Positions 11,021 to 18,627 of a stretch of DNA of 26,656 nucleotides are shown in pieces (position 1 is the stretch's first letter; each line of letters opens with the position of its first letter). This DNA comes from Acidobacteriota bacterium (GTDB lineage: Bacteria; Acidobacteriota; Blastocatellia; RBC074). The position numbers and the translations under genes are program-made. Below the pieces are notes generated by a model. The model saw nothing but the letters and a program-made list of their open reading frames with translations. It was not told the DNA's origin and made no database searches. The stretch covers positions 1 through 26,656 of the forward strand of contig JAKEHZ010000063.1 of the NCBI GenBank assembly GCA_022614735.1. The letters are read 5' to 3'.

Positions 11021-12310
11021 ATGAGCGAATTCGCCATTCGAATTGATCACATCAGTAAACGCTATCGCATCGGCAGCACGCCGAAGACGCGCTACAGGAC
11101 GCTGCGCGACACATTAGCCGAAACGGCAGCCGCTGGTTGGCACGCGCTTCGCTATGGGTCGCGAAATCAGACCGGCGATTGCGACGAGGAGTTCTGGGCG
11201 CTCAGGGATGTCTTCCTTGAAGTCAATTGCGGTGAGGTAACAGGACTCATTGGTCGCAACGGCGCGGGCAAAAGCACGCTGCTCAAAGTTCTCTCCAGAA
11301 TTACTGAACCTACCTCGGGACTTGCTGAGGTTCGCGGTCGGGTTGGCTCTTTGCTCGAAGTCGGCACAGGCTTTCACCAGGAGTTGACCGGGCGAGAAAA
11401 CGTCTATTTGAACGGCGCGATAATCGGAATGAAGCGCGCTGAGATCGATCGCAAATTCGACGAGATCGTCGCCTTCGCCGAAGTCGAAAAATTCATCGAT
11501 ACCCCAGTCAAAAGATACTCCAGCGGAATGTACCTGCGTCTGGCCTTCGCGGTTGCCGCTCATCTGGAGACTGAAATTCTGCTGGTTGACGAAGTCCTGG
11601 CGGTGGGCGATGCGGCGTTTCAACGAAAATGTCTGGGCAAGATGGAGGAGGTTGGAGAGAGCGGGCGCACGGTGATTTTCGTCAGCCACGATATGACGGC
11701 AATCTCCCGACTGGCTCATTCATCAGTTCTTCTGGATCAGGGTCGTCTGCAATTTATCGGGCAGACTGATGAAGCGATCCGTCTGTATTTGAGTCAACCG
11801 CTTTCCAATAACGGGGATCTTAGCTTACGAACAGATCGCTCCGGAGATGGTCTGATAAGGTTGGATTCGCTGAGAATTTATGACTCCAGGGGGAGACTGG
11901 TCGAGAGTATTGGTTCAGGTGAGCCCGTCACCATCGCAATCGGCTACCGCAGCAATCTCAAAAATCTTCAGCCTTCCGATCTGGTGCTCGATCTGCGACT
12001 AACCGATATGATGGGGCATCCCATCACAACACTCTCGACCCGATTCAGCCCGTTAAATGCGCAAGGATCATTGCCAGCGGCCGGTCTCCTGACCTGTCAT
12101 ATCCCGAATCTGGCATTGGCTGAGGAGACTTACGCTATTGACCTCTGGGTCAGTTACCGCAGTGCGACGACAGACTACATAGCGCGAGCCGGAGAGTTGA
12201 ATATCACCAATTCCAACTTCTTCTCCACAGGCTATGCGCCGGTCAAACGCAAGCATGGAGCAGCGCTTTTCAAACACGAATGGGCGGTTGATTCCAATGA
12301 TAATCGATAG
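11021..12310 (+). CDS. wzt: Polysaccharide ABC exporter ATPase with C-terminal glycan-binding domain (Wzt-like)
   Basis: This 429-residue protein would power export of the glycan through the Wzm-like permease. The ATPase domain (about 1-245) has Walker A GRNGAGKST at about 78-86, ABC signature YSSGM at about 166-170, Walker B ILLVDE at about 186-191 followed by VLAVGD, and the switch histidine in FVSHD. RVGSLLEVGTGFHQELTGRENVYLNG is typical of the polysaccharide-exporting ABC subfamily. Residues from about 255 to 429 form a beta-rich extension like the Wzt C-terminal sandwich that recognises the modified non-reducing end of the chain. This suggests a capped polymer, for example one ending in a methyl group; the cluster's several methyltransferases are candidates for the capping enzyme (inferred). 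It overlaps the next gene by 14 bp. Confidence 0.92.
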   Translation: MSEFAIRIDHISKRYRIGSTPKTRYRTLRDTLAETAAAGWHALRYGSRNQTGDCDEEFWALRDVFLEVNCGEVTGLIGRNGAGKSTLLKVLSRITEPTSGLAEVRGRVGSLLEVGTGFHQELTGRENVYLNGAIIGMKRAEIDRKFDEIVAFAEVEKFIDTPVKRYSSGMYLRLAFAVAAHLETEILLVDEVLAVGDAAFQRKCLGKMEEVGESGRTVIFVSHDMTAISRLAHSSVLLDQGRLQFIGQTDEAIRLYLSQPLSNNGDLSLRTDRSGDGLIRLDSLRIYDSRGRLVESIGSGEPVTIAIGYRSNLKNLQPSDLVLDLRLTDMMGHPITTLSTRFSPLNAQGSLPAAGLLTCHIPNLALAEETYAIDLWVSYRSATTDYIARAGELNITNSNFFSTGYAPVKRKHGAALFKHEWAVDSNDNR

Positions 12311-13016
12311 ATCACTGGCCTGGCTCAAGCGCACCAACCTCGGCCGTCAGATCGCGAAGGCAAAGATCATCGCTCGCAATCAAAACGATCTCGGAGCGCC
12401 CGGAAAGTTGCCGGGATGGTTAGAAGCATATGACTCAAAGAGGATTGATCCGGACGGCGTAATCAGAAATGACTATGAAGACTATGTAACTTCAATTTCG
12501 GAAGCGGATAAGGTTATATCTCTCGAACTGGCTTACCTGCTCTGGTTCATACTGAACAATATCAGGCCACGATCTGTGGTCGACTTAGGTTCCGGTTTCA
12601 GTTCGTATCTGTTCCGGAGCTACCAAAAACGATGCGCTGAAACGGGAGAGGATTGTCGCGTTCTCTCCTGCGATGACGATGAATATTGGCTGAAATGTAC
12701 CGCCAGGTTCCTCCAACGCAAAGGACTATCTTTTTCAGGATTGCTCCTGTGGAATGAGTTTCTCGCCAGGCATGGTCACGAGAAACCGGATTTGATCTTG
12801 CACGATTTAGGCTGCATGCCGGTTCGACTAAAAACACTGGCAGATGTGTTGGCTTTGGGGAGCGCTCGAACCATAACTATCGTTGACGACATTCACAAAG
12901 AACCGATGAGGCAGGCTGTACTGAAACAGATACGCGACTGCGGCTTGCGAGGCTACGATCTGACCGGTTTCACTTATGACAGATTTGGACGCTATGCGTG
13001 GATGTTGACGGCTTAA
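12297..13016 (+). CDS. Putative SAM-dependent methyltransferase-like protein
   Basis: The product has 239 residues from ATG 12297, inside the end of the wzt-like gene (14-bp overlap), which suggests translational coupling. A Rossmann-type motif SVVDLGSGFSSYLF (around residues 93-106) matches SAM-binding motif I, and CRVLSCDDDEYWL matches the acidic second strand. KPDLILHDLG resembles the motif after the fourth strand. The C-terminus (GFTYDRFGRYAWML) fits a class I methyltransferase-like fold. The acceptor is unknown. The gene sits with the small glycosyltransferase and the dioxygenase downstream, so it probably modifies the same glycan. I am fairly sure of the fold and unsure of activity. Confidence 0.65.
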   Translation: MIIDRSLAWLKRTNLGRQIAKAKIIARNQNDLGAPGKLPGWLEAYDSKRIDPDGVIRNDYEDYVTSISEADKVISLELAYLLWFILNNIRPRSVVDLGSGFSSYLFRSYQKRCAETGEDCRVLSCDDDEYWLKCTARFLQRKGLSFSGLLLWNEFLARHGHEKPDLILHDLGCMPVRLKTLADVLALGSARTITIVDDIHKEPMRQAVLKQIRDCGLRGYDLTGFTYDRFGRYAWMLTA

Positions 13017-13023
13017 AAAGCTC

Positions 13024-13797
13024 ATGGATGCGAATATTGATAATTTGGACATTGTCATAACGGCTACACTCAGGCCGGAATTGATAGACCTCACCCTCGC
13101 ATCATTCTTCAAAAATTTGCTTAAGCAATTTAATGCGGTTCGATTGATCATCAACATCGATCCGGTGGGAGATCACCGCTGCAATGCGCATGATATTTTA
13201 AGTATCAGCCGGCGCTATGCCGGCAACATAGTTCATCGTTGTCCCGAGGAACCATCATTCTCCAGCGCTGTGAAATGGTGCTGGGAGCAGGTCGAAACGC
13301 AGTTTTTCCTGCATCTGGAAGATGACTGGTTATTGAAGAAGCCGGTCTCCAAGGAAGCCGTTCTCGGACTGTTCGACCAGGACTGTGACATTGCTACAGT
13401 CAGATTCAATCGCTCTACGAACTCTGATGAAGAGCCAGTCTCCTCTCCCTGCTTCAGTCTCAATCCGTCAATCATGAGGAAGGAGTTCATCGACGAGGCG
13501 CTTCCCTTTTTCAGGTGTGATCTCGATCCGGAAAAGCAGTTCTGCATTTTAGAAGGTGAGAAGGAAGAAATTCTCTCGCATTGGAAATTCGTCTGTTATG
13601 GTTCTGCCAACGAATCGTCCTACGTGATTGATACGGGTAGAAGGTGGCGCAAATTTATGAACTTCGGCAAATGGCAACATGACAGCGGCGATATATCCTG
13701 GCAGAGAAGGCAGATGACACATTTCAGGTTCGCCCATTATCTGAGGTACAAGGCATCGATCTGGTATTGGATATGCCGCCATCACGTCCTGCATTAA
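13024..13797 (+). CDS. Small GT-A-like glycosyltransferase
   Basis: The product has 257 residues. The N-terminus DIVITATLRPELIDLTLASF resembles the beginning of a GT-A fold, where a nucleotide-sugar-binding strand is followed by a helix. FFLHLEDDWLLKKPV at about residues 94-108 contains an acidic EDD cluster in the place of the metal-binding DXD motif. SSPCFSLNPSIMRKEF is reminiscent of the acceptor-side segment of family 2-like enzymes. A conserved-looking DTGRRWRKFMNFGKW segment lies near the C-terminus. It begins 7 nt after the previous gene and overlaps the next by about 25 bp. A role in adding one sugar to the exported glycan is likely, but the specific CAZy family is uncertain. Confidence 0.65.
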   Translation: MDANIDNLDIVITATLRPELIDLTLASFFKNLLKQFNAVRLIINIDPVGDHRCNAHDILSISRRYAGNIVHRCPEEPSFSSAVKWCWEQVETQFFLHLEDDWLLKKPVSKEAVLGLFDQDCDIATVRFNRSTNSDEEPVSSPCFSLNPSIMRKEFIDEALPFFRCDLDPEKQFCILEGEKEEILSHWKFVCYGSANESSYVIDTGRRWRKFMNFGKWQHDSGDISWQRRQMTHFRFAHYLRYKASIWYWICRHHVLH

Positions 13798-14738
13798 TAA
13801 ATCTGCTGATCCGCATACCGCAACTCGGCGGGAAGATCAGGGCTATTCACGACGCCTGGCTGCGCCATCGCATCGATACCTACTGGCGAACTGATCACAA
13901 CAAGGCGCGGCAGCTGTTCGAGAAAAACAAACCTCACTTAAATGATGTGCAACAATGTGTATTGACAGATTTAAACGAATGCGGGATTGCTCAAGTCCAT
14001 TTCGATGAGCTTTTCGCTGATCGACGACTCTGGGATGAGCTATCACCGCAAGTCGATCGATGGTCGAAGAGCGATGCAATCAGAGAGAATGAGCGGCGTT
14101 ATCTCGAAGGTTATTATCGTGAAGCGAAGTGGAAAGAGTACATCATGATGATGACTCAGGAAGAAGGAGAAACTTTCTCGATAGGCAGCCCACTGCTGCA
14201 ACTCGGCCTTCAACCTGTGATACTTGACATCGTCAACAGCTACTTTGGAATGCAAGCCAAACTTTTTCACCTCGATGTCTGGAAGACCATTCCATTATCG
14301 TGCGATGGGCCATTGACCGGATCGCAACGCTGGCATCGCGATCCCGAAGACCTCAAGCTGGTGAAGGTTTTTTTATATCTCTCGGATGTCGATCAGGCTG
14401 CCGGCCCGCTTCACTACATCAGATATAGTCGTCGCGGAGACGAATACGGAAACTTCTGGCCTCAGAAACTGCCTTACGGCAGGGTCGTCCCTTCGGATGA
14501 AGTAGAGAAAAAAATACCACGTACTGACTGGACTATCTGCTCTGCACCCGCGGGTACGTTTGTTTTCGTTGATACAACCGGATTGCATATGGGAGGCCGC
14601 GCCAGTAAGAACCAGAGACTGTTTGCCACCTGGGGTTTTGCCAGTCAGGGTATGATCTGGCCCAGGTGTTTTAAACTGGACTCGCTGATCGTCCCACAGG
14701 GACTACCGGCGGCAGCAAGGTATGCGTTGTTTGACTAA
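13773..14738 (+). CDS. Phytanoyl-CoA dioxygenase (PhyH)-like Fe(II)/2-oxoglutarate oxygenase
   Basis: The product has 321 residues from ATG 13773; a TTG two codons earlier is also possible. The facial triad typical of these oxygenases is visible as H188-R-D190 in SQRWHRDPED and a distal H272 in DTTGLHMGGRA, with a following Arg (about 282) able to bind 2-oxoglutarate. KVFLYLSDVDQAAGPLHYI between them is characteristic of the PhyH family. Such enzymes hydroxylate small molecules or sugar and lipid moieties. Here a glycan or glycan-lipid substrate is inferred from position only. It overlaps the small glycosyltransferase by 25 bp and precedes the GT-B pair by 12 nt, so it is likely co-transcribed. 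Confidence 0.75.
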   Translation: MPPSRPALINLLIRIPQLGGKIRAIHDAWLRHRIDTYWRTDHNKARQLFEKNKPHLNDVQQCVLTDLNECGIAQVHFDELFADRRLWDELSPQVDRWSKSDAIRENERRYLEGYYREAKWKEYIMMMTQEEGETFSIGSPLLQLGLQPVILDIVNSYFGMQAKLFHLDVWKTIPLSCDGPLTGSQRWHRDPEDLKLVKVFLYLSDVDQAAGPLHYIRYSRRGDEYGNFWPQKLPYGRVVPSDEVEKKIPRTDWTICSAPAGTFVFVDTTGLHMGGRASKNQRLFATWGFASQGMIWPRCFKLDSLIVPQGLPAAARYALFD

Positions 14739-14750
14739 ACGAGACCACAA

Positions 14751-16166
14751 ATGACCGCACCTCTAAAAACAGTCATACTTTCCTCTTCGTTGCTTACCGA
14801 GCGTATGTTGTTCTATTCAAGCTTTCTGCCTTCACTAAAAGGTAAGATTGAAGCATCGCTCTGGACCACTTCTGAGAGGAACCTCGACTTCAAGAGCGCG
14901 AATGGGATACCACATGTCACGGTCGAGTCGTTTCCCGCAGTACGACCCTTCAAGGAGTTTCCTTATAACTATCTGCGTCGACTCAATGAATTCAGCTGGG
15001 ATTACAGCATGCGGCCGCCCAGCCGAACCGGCGCAATCAGGCGTCTCAGGGACAGAGAGACAAGGCTTTACACTCGCGCATTGAAACTTCCGGCACGGAT
15101 TATTGCCATGCTGAAGATGGAGAATTCGTTCGAGGATTGGCTTGAAGGAGTATTGCTCAGCTACCCACGGACTCCTGAAGGAGCACGACGTCTGGCAGCG
15201 GCGACTCCCGACATGCTGGTGACAACAGGAACTTTCAGATATGAGGAGCCTGCTATCACTGCGACCGCTATAAAACTTGGCATCCCGACGCTGGCATTAA
15301 TAACCTCGTGGGATAACCCTTCGACCAAGAATCGGATGGTCTTCAAATATGATGGCTATCTGGTCTGGTCGGAACAGATGAGAGAGCATTTGTATCAGTT
15401 CTTTCCCTACACGAGGCAAGCGCCTGTATACGTAATCGGCGCGCCACAATTCGATGTCTTCTTTCAACCCCGGTTTCACGAGCCGCGCGAGGTATTCTGC
15501 GAGCGCCAACGGCTCGATCCGGCACTCCCGATCGTCATGTACGCACTTGGCTCTCCCAATCTCTTTCGCGAAAACGCAAGCGTGCTTCACCTGGCTGAAC
15601 ACGTGGCGCGCGGGGAGCTGGGAGATGTGCAACTATTGGTCCGGCCCCACCCGCTCTTCGACGGAGGTCTCGACATCGCAAGGCTTTCTCAACTCAGGCC
15701 ACGCGTCGTTGTGCAAGAGACGGGGCAAACCGGGTTGAGTGTGCCGGCGCGCGCGCAGAATGAAGACGAGATTCGTGATTGGGTCAATACCTTCCGGCAC
15801 GCCGCAGTGATAGTAAATCTGTCTTCTACGGCAGCCATTGACGGCGCGATCTTCGACAGGCCTGTGGTTAATCTCGATTACGATCCTGAGCCCGGGCAAT
15901 CGCGACAGGGCCTCGTCAATGAGATCAATCACTCGTGGACTCACTTCAAGCCAATAGCCGAATCCGGCGGAATGTGGTTGGTAAACAATCCGGCAGAGCT
16001 GGTCGAGGCAGTCAGAACCTATTTGAAACTCCCCGAATTACATCGTGAGAAGCGGTGTGAAATGGCTGAGCAAGTATGTGGTTTTTTGGATGGCCGCTGC
16101 GGTGAACGTATGGCAGAAGCTTTGATGGATTTCGGTGGAGAAGAGAGAAAACGGAACAAACGGTAA
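14751..16166 (+). CDS. GT-B-like glycosyltransferase / glycerophosphotransferase-like protein, copy 1
   Basis: The product has 471 residues and no membrane segment. An N-terminal Rossmann-like half (KTVILSSSLLTERMLFYSSF) is followed by LITSWDNPSTKNRM with S-W-D-N at about 186-189, VIGAPQFDVFFQPRF from about 228, VMYALGSPN, LLVRPHP and a C-terminal FRHAAVIVNLSSTAAIDGAIFDRPVVN nucleotide-binding-type segment. This layout resembles GT-B transferases and the CDP-glycerol glycerophosphotransferase group. The next gene has the same motifs at nearly the same positions, so the two are diverged paralogues. The C-terminus (EERKRNKR) and stop are encoded by a degenerate A-type core at 16140-16163. Donor and acceptor are unknown. 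Confidence 0.65.
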   Translation: MTAPLKTVILSSSLLTERMLFYSSFLPSLKGKIEASLWTTSERNLDFKSANGIPHVTVESFPAVRPFKEFPYNYLRRLNEFSWDYSMRPPSRTGAIRRLRDRETRLYTRALKLPARIIAMLKMENSFEDWLEGVLLSYPRTPEGARRLAAATPDMLVTTGTFRYEEPAITATAIKLGIPTLALITSWDNPSTKNRMVFKYDGYLVWSEQMREHLYQFFPYTRQAPVYVIGAPQFDVFFQPRFHEPREVFCERQRLDPALPIVMYALGSPNLFRENASVLHLAEHVARGELGDVQLLVRPHPLFDGGLDIARLSQLRPRVVVQETGQTGLSVPARAQNEDEIRDWVNTFRHAAVIVNLSSTAAIDGAIFDRPVVNLDYDPEPGQSRQGLVNEINHSWTHFKPIAESGGMWLVNNPAELVEAVRTYLKLPELHREKRCEMAEQVCGFLDGRCGERMAEALMDFGGEERKRNKR

Positions 16167-16247
16167 AAAGTTGGCAGTTGGCAGTTGGCAGTTGGCGGTA
16201 AGAATTTCTCCAACTGCCAACTGCCAACTGCCAACTGCCAACTGCCA
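16140..16247. repeat. Hairpin element 5 (degenerate A core plus C-type GTTGGCA repeats)
   Basis: Left arm 16170-16195 holds 3.7 tandem copies of GTTGGCA. The right arm, from 16210 to about 16247, holds 5.3 copies of the complement CCAACTG. At least 26 bp can pair around a 14-nt loop, and several registers are possible because the copy numbers differ. Just upstream, 16140-16163 (GAAGAGAGAAAACGGAACAA and following) is a degenerate relative of the A-type core and includes the upstream gene's last codons, with the TAA immediately after. The right arm ends 3 nt before the ATG of the next gene, leaving no room for a ribosome binding site outside the hairpin. Confidence 0.93.
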
Positions 16248-16250
16248 AAA

Positions 16251-17651
16251 ATGTTTCAGCGTCACAAAATTGTTGCAATCCTGCCGCGCGGTGAAGCGAT
16301 TCGCAATTTCGTTTACACGGGCGCACTGGAGGAATTGTCCACTGGTGCCGATGTCACTTTGCTCTCAGTGGTCCCCAATCAGCAGCTATTGGATTATTTG
16401 CGGGAACGCTATGATCTCGTTATTCCTCTTCGCGAACACAGGGACCGATGGGTCGTTCGATCCATCCGAGAAGAGCTGGATGTTGCCCATGGTCGTTGGC
16501 TGTGGTCACGAGGCGCTCAGGCCAGATGGCAATGGCGCGATCAGGAAGCAAAAACGCTGGAGCGATGGCTGAAAAGGACCGGGAAGAAGCTCCTCTGCTA
16601 CCCATTCGCCAATCGTCCGGGATTGGAAGTGCTTTCAGGGCTGGAGAGATTGGCCAGCCAATGGTTCCGCGCGACTGATGAGTATGTGCGGCTCTTTCAC
16701 AAACTGAAACCGGCACTGGTCTTCAATGGTTCGCAAGTTCACAACTATGTAGCGCTCCCTGCGGTACACGCGGCGAAAGAGCTCGGCATTCCGACAGCGA
16801 CCTTCGTCTTCTCGTGGGACAATCTGACTTCGCAGGGACGCATCTACCCGCAGTCCGATTACTACATTGTGTGGAATGAAAAGCTTCGTGATGACCTGCT
16901 CGAAATTTACGGCTCAATGCGAGCGGAACAAGTTCTCGTCACCGGCACACCTCAATTCGATTTTCATTTCAGGCCTCAGTTTTATTGGTCGCGCGAAGAG
17001 TTCTTTGCGCGCATTGGAGCTGACCCGAACCGGCCCGTAGTGCTTTACAGCACCGGAATGGCCAATCACGTCATCGGCGAGCCGTGGGTCGTGGAGCGAA
17101 TAGCCGACATGTTACTCGAGATGACGGAGCTTGGTCCTCCTCAATTGCTCGTGCGCATATTACCTAAAGGCCCACAGGGATGCTTCGACGACCTCAAACG
17201 ACGCCGAAAAGATATCCTCTTTCCCCCAGTACCCTGGGAGCAGACGTGGCTGACACCAACGATGGAGGATTCCTTCCTGCTTACTAACACGCTGCGACAC
17301 GCCGCGATTGGTATCAATATCGCCTCGACAATATCGCTTGAGCTGTGTATGTTCGACAAGCCTGTCATCAATGTCAGCTTTCCTCCACCACATCTTAATC
17401 AAACCACGGAATTTGATTACACGCGCTATTACGAGTTCGAGCATTATCGCCCGGTTGTCGCCAGCGGGGCGATTGATATCGCATATTCGCAAGATGATCT
17501 GCGTGAGAAGATCAGAAATGCTCTGAGAAACCCTCAAGAACGCGCGCAGCAACGAGCGGCGCTCCTGAAATCATTATTCGGCAACAGCCTGGATGGAAAA
17601 TCCAGCTCAAGAGTCGCGCAAGCATTGATGCAGCTGGTTCACGCGCAATAG
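16251..17651 (+). CDS. GT-B-like glycosyltransferase / glycerophosphotransferase-like protein, copy 2
   Basis: The product has 466 residues from ATG 16251. An in-frame ATG at 16185 lies inside hairpin 5 and would add only repeat-derived residues, so it was rejected. Motifs align with copy 1: FVFSWDNLTSQGRI with S-W-D-N at about 188-191, VTGTPQFDFHFRPQF from about 230, VVLYSTGMAN, LLVRILPKGP and LRHAAIGINIASTISLELCMFDKPVIN. This indicates an old tandem duplication of one transferase type. KLLCYPFANRPGLEVL in the N-terminal half has no obvious counterpart in copy 1. The two copies probably add different residues to the glycan. The next gene follows after 6 nt. Confidence 0.65.
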   Translation: MFQRHKIVAILPRGEAIRNFVYTGALEELSTGADVTLLSVVPNQQLLDYLRERYDLVIPLREHRDRWVVRSIREELDVAHGRWLWSRGAQARWQWRDQEAKTLERWLKRTGKKLLCYPFANRPGLEVLSGLERLASQWFRATDEYVRLFHKLKPALVFNGSQVHNYVALPAVHAAKELGIPTATFVFSWDNLTSQGRIYPQSDYYIVWNEKLRDDLLEIYGSMRAEQVLVTGTPQFDFHFRPQFYWSREEFFARIGADPNRPVVLYSTGMANHVIGEPWVVERIADMLLEMTELGPPQLLVRILPKGPQGCFDDLKRRRKDILFPPVPWEQTWLTPTMEDSFLLTNTLRHAAIGINIASTISLELCMFDKPVINVSFPPPHLNQTTEFDYTRYYEFEHYRPVVASGAIDIAYSQDDLREKIRNALRNPQERAQQRAALLKSLFGNSLDGKSSSRVAQALMQLVHAQ

Positions 17652-17657
17652 TCAACA

Positions 17658-18413
17658 ATGTCACGTCTTGAACTCCTCGCCTATCGCTCCTGGTACGGCC
17701 CATTCAGACGGCCCTTCCGCGCTGTTGCGCGACGGCTGACGAAGGAAAGCTCGCGCATCGTCTGGGGGCCGCTCAAAGGACAGCAATTCACCGGACGGGA
17801 ACTTGTCTGCCGGATGGGCATTTACGAATTGCACGTGCAATACAAGTTGAAAGAGCTGCTTAACGAGGGCGATGTTTATTTCGATGTTGGTGCGAATAAC
17901 GGTTATCTCAGTCTACTCGGCGCAAAGTGTGTCGGGCTGAATGGGATGGTTTACTCCATTGAACCATTACCGCAGAACGCGCGTAGCCTGCAAAAGTTGA
18001 TGGATGAAAATCTGGTGGAGAACTGTCAATTGATCGAGAAGGCCGTCTCGAACAGATCAGGCATGATCGAATTTTATCTGGGCGATGATTATGATCCATA
18101 CACACCCTCACTCATTCGCGGCCGTAGAAGCCAGGTGATGAATGTCGGCGTGATGACGCTCGATGATTTCGCGAATGATCATCGGTGGCCCGATTTGATT
18201 AAGTTGGATGTCGAAGGCGCCGAGGTCATGGCCCTCGAAGGCGCAAAGAAGATTTTAGCCAGCGCAAACGCGCCGAAGTGGCTGATCGAAGTGCATTCGA
18301 AGGAAATTGATCAAGAGGTGAGAAAGATTCTGATTGATCATGGTTATCGCTTGTGCGCTCTGCCGGCTCCCTTCCCGCGAAAGCCGTATCCGATTCACGT
18401 CATCGCCGAATGA
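17658..18413 (+). CDS. FkbM-family methyltransferase
   Basis: The product has 251 residues and starts at ATG 17658. It shows the FkbM layout: VYFDVGANNGYLSLLGA (SAM motif I, about 73-89), YSIEPLPQNARSLQKLM (second strand acidic Glu, then helix), MTLDDF, and LIKLDVEGAEVMALEGAKKIL (about 180-200), with LIEVHSKE near the end. FkbM proteins O-methylate sugars and polyketides, so methylation of a hydroxyl on the glycan is likely. The stop codon TGA (18411-18413) lies within the left arm of the 90-bp palindrome, so the gene's last few bases are duplicated in inverted orientation 200 nt downstream. Confidence 0.88.
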   Translation: MSRLELLAYRSWYGPFRRPFRAVARRLTKESSRIVWGPLKGQQFTGRELVCRMGIYELHVQYKLKELLNEGDVYFDVGANNGYLSLLGAKCVGLNGMVYSIEPLPQNARSLQKLMDENLVENCQLIEKAVSNRSGMIEFYLGDDYDPYTPSLIRGRRSQVMNVGVMTLDDFANDHRWPDLIKLDVEGAEVMALEGAKKILASANAPKWLIEVHSKEIDQEVRKILIDHGYRLCALPAPFPRKPYPIHVIAE

Positions 18414-18615
18414 GCACCGCTCTGGTCTTTGAAACTTACTGGTACTAACGGGATTTTGTGGTTAGTGAAAGTAAGAGAGAACGCGAAACACGCGAAATAA
18501 GCGAAACACGCGAAAAAGCCGGGAAATTTCGCGTGTTTCGCGTTCTCTCTTACTTTCACTAACCACAAAATCCCGTTAGTACCAGTAAGTTTCAAAGACC
18601 AGAGCGGTGCTCATT
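18409..18615. repeat. Hairpin element 6 (D-type), 90-bp perfect palindrome
   Basis: Left arm 18409-18498 is perfectly complementary to right arm 18526-18615 over 90 bp with a 27-nt loop. The outer 72 bp are unique sequence, including the FkbM stop codon. The inner part is a tandem series of CGCGAAACA-like units. GAGAGAACGCGAAACACGCG closely parallels the A-type core GAGAGAATACGAAACAAACG, so D is a GC-shifted relative of A. Unpaired further units continue into the loop (AAGCGAAACACGCGAAAAAG). The right arm ends 12 nt before the next gene's ATG. This is the longest stem in the window. Confidence 0.97.
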
Positions 18616-18627
18616 GCGAAATAATCG

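Noticed and set aside
16185..16250. Start of the second GT-B-like gene inside hairpin 5
   Set aside because: The added residues are translated GTTGGCA/CCAACTG repeat; a normal N-terminal strand begins at ATG 16251.
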